DNA of 34,888 bases from Firmicutes bacterium HGW-Firmicutes-4 (GTDB taxonomy: Bacteria; Bacillota; Clostridia; Eubacteriales; Eubacteriaceae): NCBI GenBank assembly GCA_002841405.1, contig PGZR01000023.1, positions 1 through 34,888 of the forward strand. The letters run 5' to 3'. Made by a program: the position numbers and the translations under genes. Each line of letters begins with the position of its first letter. The first letter of the stretch is position 1. Under the pieces are notes generated by a model. It was not told the DNA's origin. It did no database searches and was given only the letters and a program-made list of their open reading frames with translations. Below, piece after piece: positions 25,292 to 31,737 of the stretch.

Positions 25292-26905
25292 ATGGAATCA
25301 AAAAAGATCTTACCACTGCAACTGTCCAGCCTTGATGAGGCTAATGACTTTGTTCAGGAACTGCTGCATCAATACAAATGTCCCAAATCTGACAATATGA
25401 AAGCCCAGCTCTTTGTTGAAGAAGCGATTGTTTACTGGTCGGAGCGGGCTGAAGCTGATGACAGCTTCGAATTATCGATTCAGAAACGGTTCAGAACGAT
25501 TACTCTGTCGTTAAACTACTGGGGGGCTCCGGAAAACCCGCTAACGATACCGGAAACATCAGGAGATGAGGAAGAAGACTACAACCGGATCGGCCAGAAT
25601 ATCTTAATCGGTTTGTCGGCAGTAACCTATTCTTATGAAAAAGGCTGTAACAATGTCTCCTACACTCTGAAACAGAAACCGCTGAACCCAGCACTGACCA
25701 CTGCCATCGCCCTGATAGGGGCGATCTTCGCCGGGCTTGTTTTTCAGGCGCTGGCGCCGGATCTGGGGAAACAGATCGGCAGCGGCATTCTGACTCCTAT
25801 CAGCAGTACCTTTTTTGGCTTTCTTAACGCCATCGTTATACCGGTGCTGTTCTTCTCGGCCATTGGCAGTATTTTCAATATGGATAACCTGGCCCAAATG
25901 AAGCGTATTTTCCGGCTGCTATTGACCTGGACCATGGTGGTCATGCTGCTGGCTTCAGCAGTTTCCCTGATCATCGCCCAGATGTTTCTGCTGGGCGAAT
26001 CGGGATCCGCCAGTCAGGGCGGTCAGAGTGATTTGTGGAATCAGATCGGGGCGATGGTGTTTGGGATTATCCCCACCAATATCATTCAGCCCTTTCTAGA
26101 TGGCAATACCCTGGAGATTATTTTTCTTGCGATTATAGGCGGTGTGGTCATGCTGACATTAAAAGGTCGATTTCCAGCCATTACCCGGATCATTACCGAA
26201 GCCAATCTGATTTTTTCAACCATTCTGGATGCCGTTTGTGTCATGATGCCCGGGGTGGTGTTTATTAGTATCCTGAACATGATGATCTCCGGAGAAGGTG
26301 CTGCCTTGCTTGGGGCCTTTCGACTGATTGCTTTGCTTCTCGGCTCCTACCTGATTATCGATCTGGCGATGCTACTAAGCTTGGCTTTTTACGAAAGAAT
26401 CAGTCCCCTGGCTTACTTGAAGTCAGCGGCGCCATTTCTGCTGATAGCTTTATCAACCGCCAGCTCCAGTGCCAGCTTTGCCAGCCACACCTCGACTGCT
26501 TTGAGCAAACAAAAAATCCGGGATTATGTAGTTCATTTTTCGATCCCTGTGGGAGTGCTGTTTAACAAGCAGGATGCCATTCCGATGTTGTTACTGACTT
26601 CTGTGTTCGTGGGGAATATTTATGGCATCGCTTTCTCATTGGCGGATATGATTCCGGTGGTGATCCTGTGTATGATTCTCTCGGTGGCGGTTCCTCCCTC
26701 TCCGGGGATGGGCGCCTTTCTCTTTACAATTGTCTTCAACCTGTTGGGGATTCCCCTGGAAGGACTGGCTCTGGCCGTTACAATCGCCATTTTTATGGAC
26801 TATCCAGCCACCACCGGTAACGTCATGACCACCAACATTGGGATGGTGCACACTGAATATCGGCTAAGAGCCATCGATGCAAAAAAAACGTTGCGAGTCC
26901 TTTAA
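25292..26905 (+). CDS. Dicarboxylate/amino acid:cation symporter with N-terminal ATPase-like domain
   Basis: A 537-residue protein in two parts. Residues about 128-525 form a DAACS (GltP/SstT-like) symporter with the first helix TAIALIGAIFAGLVFQALA, re-entrant loop STASSSASF at 388-396 (serine-rich loop of the family) and MDYPATTGNVMTTN near the second re-entrant loop. Residues 1-125 are soluble and resemble a GHKL/RsbW-like ATPase fold: FVEEAIVYW in the N-box position, and IGQNILIGLSAVTYSYEKGCNNVSY like the closing strand region. The nucleotide-binding Asn and the DxGxG motif are absent. GAGGGGG precedes the ATG at 25292 by five bases. No partner gene is adjacent; the next gene is on the other strand. 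Confidence 0.88.
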   Translation: MESKKILPLQLSSLDEANDFVQELLHQYKCPKSDNMKAQLFVEEAIVYWSERAEADDSFELSIQKRFRTITLSLNYWGAPENPLTIPETSGDEEEDYNRIGQNILIGLSAVTYSYEKGCNNVSYTLKQKPLNPALTTAIALIGAIFAGLVFQALAPDLGKQIGSGILTPISSTFFGFLNAIVIPVLFFSAIGSIFNMDNLAQMKRIFRLLLTWTMVVMLLASAVSLIIAQMFLLGESGSASQGGQSDLWNQIGAMVFGIIPTNIIQPFLDGNTLEIIFLAIIGGVVMLTLKGRFPAITRIITEANLIFSTILDAVCVMMPGVVFISILNMMISGEGAALLGAFRLIALLLGSYLIIDLAMLLSLAFYERISPLAYLKSAAPFLLIALSTASSSASFASHTSTALSKQKIRDYVVHFSIPVGVLFNKQDAIPMLLLTSVFVGNIYGIAFSLADMIPVVILCMILSVAVPPSPGMGAFLFTIVFNLLGIPLEGLALAVTIAIFMDYPATTGNVMTTNIGMVHTEYRLRAIDAKKTLRVL

Positions 26906-26934
26906 GGGTTCACAGCAGCTAGTTTTTTGATTAA

Positions 26935-28137
26935 CTAATCACAGCCTGCGAGGATGCCAAAGGCATCCTCGGCAATCACCTTTTCTTCATTGGCACTGAC
27001 CACCAGGATCTGAACCCCAGAGTCTTCCGTGCTGATCACCCCTTCTCCGGACTGCTCCCGGTTTTTTTCAGCGTCCAACACGATCCCCATAAACTCCAGA
27101 CCATTACACACTGCTTCCCGAATATACCAGGCATTTTCACCAACGCCGCCGGAAAAAATGAGCAGATCGAGTCCACCCATTTCAGCCGCATAGGCCCCAA
27201 TATATTTGCGAAAGCGGTGACAGACAGTGGCAATGGTATCGCCGGCCCGCTGATTACCTTTTAAAGCCGCTTCATAAATTTCCCGCATGTCGTTGCCCAT
27301 CCCCGATAATCCCAGCCAGCCACTTTTTTTATTGATCAGAGTGTCCGCATCACTCAGGGACAGGTTTTCTTTTTTCATTAAATAAAGCAAGGCGGCAGCA
27401 TCGATATCGCCGGCCCGGGTGGACTGAATCAAGCCTTCCTGGGGCGTGAAACCGGTGCTCACGTCAATTGATTTGCCATAATAAACCGCATTGGCCGTGG
27501 TACCACTGCCCAGCATCATATTGACAATCCGATAATCTTCATAATCCTTGGGGAGAAATTTTTCAGCCTCGGCAACCATGCTCCGGAAAGCGATCCCATG
27601 AAAGCCGTAACGCCGGATTTTATATCTTTCGCTAAGTTCCAGGGGCAAGGCATACAAATAGGCATGACGGGGCAGTGTCATATGGAAACCATTGTCAAAT
27701 GCCGCTATCTGGGGTATGTTGGGCAACAGTTTTTCACAGGCATAAATGCCAGACAGATGATGGGGATTGTGCAGTGGCGCCAGATCCTTAATACTTTCGA
27801 TATATTCGATGACGGCTGGTGTTATGGGGATGGAATCATTACATTGCTCACCCCCTTGAACCACTCGATGGCCGACGGCAGCCAGATCAGTGAGTGCAAA
27901 TCCTAACGATTTAGCTCGAGATTTTAAGGTGCTCAGAATTAGATTAATGCCACTTTCGTGATCTAGAATGGGCAGATTTTCCAGGATTTGGACTTGATCT
28001 TTGATTTTAAGTTTAAATTCCGCGTCCGAGTAACCGATCCTTCCAATCGATCCCTTGACCAGAACCTCATATTCTGGCATTCGACAAACCTGAAATTTTA
28101 CCGAGGAACTTCCGCAATTCAATACAAGAATAATCAT
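26935..28137 (-). CDS. Divergent acetate kinase homologue
   Basis: A 400-residue ASKHA-fold acyl-phosphate kinase that aligns to Methanosarcina thermophila acetate kinase with almost the same numbering. Retained: Asn7, Ser10, Ser12 and Lys14 (NCGSSSVKF), Arg91, His123 (APLHNP), Asp148, His180 (YGFHG), Arg241 (STRAGDID), SGGVGEN and Glu384. Changed: GHRVVHGGE is GHRVVQGGE, FHGTSH is FHGIAF, and HLGNG is MLGSG (His208 to Met, Asn211 to Ser). It may act on another carboxylic acid, be inefficient, or be regulatory. An acetogen needs an orthodox AckA elsewhere. Start ATG 28137 follows AAGGGGG by seven bases. No phosphotransacetylase gene is adjacent. Confidence 0.88.
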   Translation of the reverse strand: MIILVLNCGSSSVKFQVCRMPEYEVLVKGSIGRIGYSDAEFKLKIKDQVQILENLPILDHESGINLILSTLKSRAKSLGFALTDLAAVGHRVVQGGEQCNDSIPITPAVIEYIESIKDLAPLHNPHHLSGIYACEKLLPNIPQIAAFDNGFHMTLPRHAYLYALPLELSERYKIRRYGFHGIAFRSMVAEAEKFLPKDYEDYRIVNMMLGSGTTANAVYYGKSIDVSTGFTPQEGLIQSTRAGDIDAAALLYLMKKENLSLSDADTLINKKSGWLGLSGMGNDMREIYEAALKGNQRAGDTIATVCHRFRKYIGAYAAEMGGLDLLIFSGGVGENAWYIREAVCNGLEFMGIVLDAEKNREQSGEGVISTEDSGVQILVVSANEEKVIAEDAFGILAGCD

Positions 28138-28248
28138 GAGTTATCCCCCTTATAAATTTGATATAATTGTTATACCCGGATTAGCAGCGATCATCCATTT
28201 TATTCACCGTAAAAATAGATTGAGCAAGGTTGAATATAGCTGCCACCA

Positions 28249-28262
28249 TATCACACGTGATA
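28249..28262. promoter_or_regulatory. Small inverted repeat upstream of the acetate kinase homologue
   Basis: TATCAC, two bases, GTGATA. It lies about 110 bases before the kinase start and just behind the MATE terminator. It could be a regulator site, but is short enough to be chance. Confidence 0.25.
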
Positions 28263-28270
28263 AAATGAAA

Positions 28271-28299
28271 AAAAGCATCCTGTAAGAAAGGATGCTTTT
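28271..28299 (-). terminator. Terminator of the marR-MATE operon
   Basis: A perfect 10-bp stem AAAAGCATCC/GGATGCTTTT with a 9-base loop, followed on the - strand by a run of T. It lies ten bases after the MATE stop codon. Confidence 0.88.
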
Positions 28300-28308
28300 G
28301 TGCAAATT

Positions 28309-29682
28309 TTAGACCAGTCCATCTTCCATGGCCAGTGAAACGGGATTACTTTTGCTGGCCTGCAGTTTACGGTAAGTGACGGTGTACATGGAGACTGCCA
28401 GCACTATCGAAACCACGTCTGCCAGGGGTTGGGCCCAAATAATGCCTTGGAGCTGAAACAGCGACGAGCCGATGATCAGAATCGGGATAAACGCCAGACC
28501 CTGTCGACAAACCGTCAGGATTAGCGAAGGAATGGCTTTGCCAAGAGACTGATAGACGGTGGTTACAATAAACTGGAGACCCAGAAACGGGCTGACCAGC
28601 ATTTGAATGATCAGCATTGTCGCACCGATGGCAATGACATCAGGGTCATTGATAAAAAAAGTTACGATCTGGGTGGCAAAAATGATCGAGACAGCCATCA
28701 CCACAGCGCCCATGATCATCCCGATAATTGCGGTAAATTTGATCGCATCATTCATTCGCTTATAGTTCTGTTGGGCATAATTGTAGCCGATAAAGGGCTG
28801 AATTCCCATGGCTAGACCTAAGGCCAACATCACCACGACGGAGAAGACTCGACCAGAAATACCCAGGGCGGCAATGACAGTATCGCCATAAGCTGATGCA
28901 AAATTATTGAGCATGATCATCGAAAAACTCATCAGAATATTATTAATCGATGCTGGTATTCCGATAGCGAAGGTGTTTTTGGCAATGGCACCTTCCATTC
29001 GAAAATCACCAGGGGCAATTGATAGCACATCGCTGTGTTTAAAAATATAATAAATAAAGTAAAGCACGGCACAGGCATTACCAATCACGGTGGCCCAGGC
29101 AGCCCCTGCAACACCCATGTTCATGCCCAAAATCATAATCGGGTCGAGAATGATGTTGACGATGGTTCCGATCATCATCCCGATCATCGATTCCTTGGCC
29201 GCGCCCACTGACCGGACAATTTGAGCCAGTGAATTCTGCAGACTGATGGCCACGGCGCCATAGGCAACAATGGTTAAATAGTTACTGGCAAAGCCGATGG
29301 TGTTGGGGCTGGCTCCGGCAATCGTCAGAATCGGATCCATAAAGACAAGGAATACCACCATCCCGATCAGGCCTAAGGCAATCGAGCCATAGAAGGCGAA
29401 GGAGGAGGTGTGCTTAATATCTGCGATTTTTCGTTCGCCTAATAGCCGGGAAATATAGGATCCGCCACCGATGCCAAAAATATTGCCAAAGGCCATCAGT
29501 AGGAAAAAAATCGGCATCGTCAGGGTGACAGCGGCCACCTGATTGGGATCGCCGGTTTGTCCCACAAAATAAGTATCAGCCATGTTGTAGACGATGGTCA
29601 CCAGCATGCTCAGCATGGTGGGAATCGCCAGGGTCAACACCGCTTTGGGGATAGGGTACTTTTCAAATAAATCGTTTTTCAT
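28309..29682 (-). CDS. MATE-family multidrug efflux transporter
   Basis: A 457-residue membrane antiporter with about twelve helices in two halves, NorM/DinF-like and closest in style to the MepA group: KYPIPKAVLTLAIPTMLSML at the N-terminus, NMADTYFVGQ in helix 2, GGGSYISRLLGE in the following loop, and GYNYAQQNYKR in the loop of the second half. Exports cationic drugs or toxins using sodium or proton gradients. AAAGGA lies seven bases before the ATG at 29682. The MarR gene ends 19 bases upstream on the same strand, so both form one regulated operon. Confidence 0.93.
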   Translation of the reverse strand: MKNDLFEKYPIPKAVLTLAIPTMLSMLVTIVYNMADTYFVGQTGDPNQVAAVTLTMPIFFLLMAFGNIFGIGGGSYISRLLGERKIADIKHTSSFAFYGSIALGLIGMVVFLVFMDPILTIAGASPNTIGFASNYLTIVAYGAVAISLQNSLAQIVRSVGAAKESMIGMMIGTIVNIILDPIMILGMNMGVAGAAWATVIGNACAVLYFIYYIFKHSDVLSIAPGDFRMEGAIAKNTFAIGIPASINNILMSFSMIMLNNFASAYGDTVIAALGISGRVFSVVVMLALGLAMGIQPFIGYNYAQQNYKRMNDAIKFTAIIGMIMGAVVMAVSIIFATQIVTFFINDPDVIAIGATMLIIQMLVSPFLGLQFIVTTVYQSLGKAIPSLILTVCRQGLAFIPILIIGSSLFQLQGIIWAQPLADVVSIVLAVSMYTVTYRKLQASKSNPVSLAMEDGLV

Positions 29683-29701
29683 TAATGTTCCTTTCGTTGA
29701 A

Positions 29702-30142
29702 TCATAGGTTGGGGCAGGTAATGTTTTCTAGAACCTGATTCAGGAGGGTTTCCAGCAGGTCAATATGTTCGGTTGAAATACCCCGGAGGGTATCGGTTTC
29801 CAGTCGGGTGATCTCGGCGCAGACAATGGATTCCAGGGCCAGTCCTTTTTCAGTGAGCTCCAGATAATTAATCCGCCGGTCCTGGGCATCCAATCGTCGT
29901 CGAATAAAATCCTTTTCGACCAGGCGTTTGACAATCCCGGTGACGGTCGGTCCTTTGAGAAGAAAGGCATCTTCGATCATCTTCTGGTTAACCTCGCGAT
30001 CTTGATTGTGCAGCAAAAACATAATTACTGAAAACTGAGATGAGGTTAGATCCCATTGCTTCAGAGAATGATTGAAACGCATTTCCATGATATTGTTCAA
30101 TTGTTTCACTGTTTTTCCAAAATTAAAGCTTTGTTTTTTCAT
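29702..30142 (-). CDS. MarR-family transcriptional repressor
   Basis: A 146-residue winged-helix regulator (MKKQSFNFGKTVKQLNNIM, then LTSSQFSVIMFLLHN, recognition helix region KGPTVTGIVKRLVEKDFIRR and wing DAQDRRINYLELTEKG). The start is ATG 30142 with GGAGG four bases before it. A longer frame to 30379 would read through the promoter and operator and is rejected. It is first in an operon with a MATE exporter and overlooks a perfect palindrome in its own promoter, so it very likely represses both genes until a toxic compound binds it. Confidence 0.93.
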   Translation of the reverse strand: MKKQSFNFGKTVKQLNNIMEMRFNHSLKQWDLTSSQFSVIMFLLHNQDREVNQKMIEDAFLLKGPTVTGIVKRLVEKDFIRRRLDAQDRRINYLELTEKGLALESIVCAEITRLETDTLRGISTEHIDLLETLLNQVLENITCPNL

Positions 30143-30151
30143 CGCGCCTCC

Positions 30152-30199
30152 AATACATAGCATGCTATGTATTTTATCGAATGGATTTTTAATTGTCAA
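30152..30199 (-). promoter_or_regulatory. marR promoter and palindromic operator
   Basis: On the - strand, consensus TTGACA (complement of 30194-30199), 17 bases and TAAAAT (complement of 30171-30176). A perfect 22-bp palindrome, half-site AATACATAGCA, covers 30152-30173, overlapping the edge of the -10 and the transcription start, and ending just before the ribosome binding site. This is a textbook autorepression layout. Confidence 0.88.
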
Positions 30200-30343
30200 G
30201 TCAACTTTTTTAAGAATCGTTTTCAAAATAGTTCTTTCTATATTTATTCCCAAAATAAACAACTGAATCGCGGCCATGCAAATTAAAGCACCTTGACAAT
30301 CTCCCGGGTCAACGTGGTAGAATAAGTAGAAGAGACTGATGAA

Positions 30344-30701
30344 ATATTTTTGAGGCTGGCCAGCTGGACGGAAGCGCATTTTATCAGTATATGATCACGA
30401 AAACTGATGATCTCATAATTTCGTCAATCAGCTCAAAGCGATCCAAAAAGAATTGGGTATGGGTATACTACGGATCGAACAAGCTGACATGAAAAAAGGG
30501 GAATTAGTTCTGACCGTTTCCGAGGATCTGGTCTGTTCCGGGTTGCCGGAGGAAGGGTATGAGATCTGTACCTATGATGAGGGCTTTATATCGGCTCTAC
30601 TCGAGAATTTTTCTGGGAAACCCTTTATTGTCAAAGAGATTGACTGTTGGTGTACCGGAGCTCGTACCTGTCGCTTCAGTGCCAAAACAGACAACCAGTA
30701 A
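30344..30701 (+). pseudogene. Fragment of a V4R-domain protein
   Basis: An open piece from 30411 to 30701 ends in the V4R (4-vinyl reductase-type ligand-binding) pattern: ELGMGILRIEQADMKKG, CTYDEGFISALLENF, then VKEIDCWCTGARTCRFSA with the Cys cluster. The preceding GQLDGSAFYQYMITKTDDLI is in another frame (30353 onward), so there is a frameshift near 30415. No start codon with a ribosome binding site was found. It may be the sensory head of the decayed cyclase that follows. Confidence 0.7.
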
Positions 30702-30774
30702 TTTGAAACTGATTGCTAACAAATAAATATCTGAAGTTTTCCATTTCGAAAAACCGACAGCTCTCTATTTGAAG

Positions 30775-31712
30775 ATGGGAGCTGATAAATATAGTATGAT
30801 TAGTAAAGACGCAGGGTCAATTTTAGAGTCTTTTAAATCCCTGCTCAATGACCTTCGAGTCAGAGCAGTTCCCCATGATAATATCAGCAGAACTGGGCAA
30901 TGGGAATATGTCCCATGAGATTAAAGGAAAAGGCTACGTGCTGGGATCCATGAAAAACTTACAGGCATCTCTTCAGAACCTGACTTGGATAACAAAAACG
31001 ATTGCCGCAGGAGATTTTTCTCAACGGGTTCATTTTCTCGGTGATTTTTCGGATGCCTTGAATAGCATAACGGCTAAACTGGAGTCTTCTATCCACGAGA
31101 TTGAAGAAGCTCGCTCCCATTTTGAAATGGTGTTTCAGACCATTCCGGATGCAACCGTAATTACGACAGTTGCAGAGGGCACATTGATTGCTTATAATCG
31201 AGCATTTATGGAGAAGAAGAAATCCGGCGGCTATCAATCACAGATATACTGATCTAAAGCTTCAACCGCTTGAAACTTGATGAAACCATGAAAGAGAAAT
31301 TTGAATGGTTGAAAGCTTAGCTTGTCGCCATTTTCAATTATGATTCTGGATATTGATCATTCTAAGCAGGTCAACGATACCTATGGTCATCAGGTCGGGG
31401 ACCGGGTAGCTAGTTGAGCTGGTTGCGGTTCTCAATGAAAATGTCCGCAATGGCGATATAGTGGGACGATGGGGCGGTGAAGAGTTTCTGATTATTCTGC
31501 CCAACACCGGTTTGGCAGAAGCTGCCGGGCTGGTTGAACGCCTGCGCCAGGCAGTTGTCACATATTTGTTTAGCAGTGCCGGTCAGGTGACCATAAGCCT
31601 CGAGGTTCCTGCGTTAAAAGCTGACGGTTCACCGGAAACCATCGTTTCCCGGGTAGATTCGGCCTTATATCGAGTCAAGGAAAAGGGTTGCAATCGCGTT
31701 GAGGTAATATAA
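30775..31712 (+). pseudogene. Decayed HAMP-PAS-GGDEF diguanylate cyclase
   Basis: Three pieces in different frames. The first (MGADKYSMISKDAG from 30775) shifts near 30850 into FESEQFPMIISAELGNGNMSHEI, LQNLTWITKTIAAGDFSQRV (HAMP-like) and a PAS start MVFQTIPDATVIT. This is broken at about 31230-31250. The GGDEF part runs from [23 protein letters not shown], has an in-frame stop or shift near 31410, and continues as NGDIVGRWGGEEFLIILPNTG to the stop at 31710-31712. The active-site loop RWGGEEF is intact, so the parent enzyme was probably an active cyclase. Part of the PAS and the start of GGDEF are missing. Confidence 0.82.
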
Positions 31713-31737
31713 AAAGGATTTTCAAACGGAGGGATCG

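Noticed and set aside
30143-30379. N-terminal extension of the MarR frame
   Set aside because: The extension runs across the -35, -10 and operator palindrome; GGAGG just before 30142 fixes the start.
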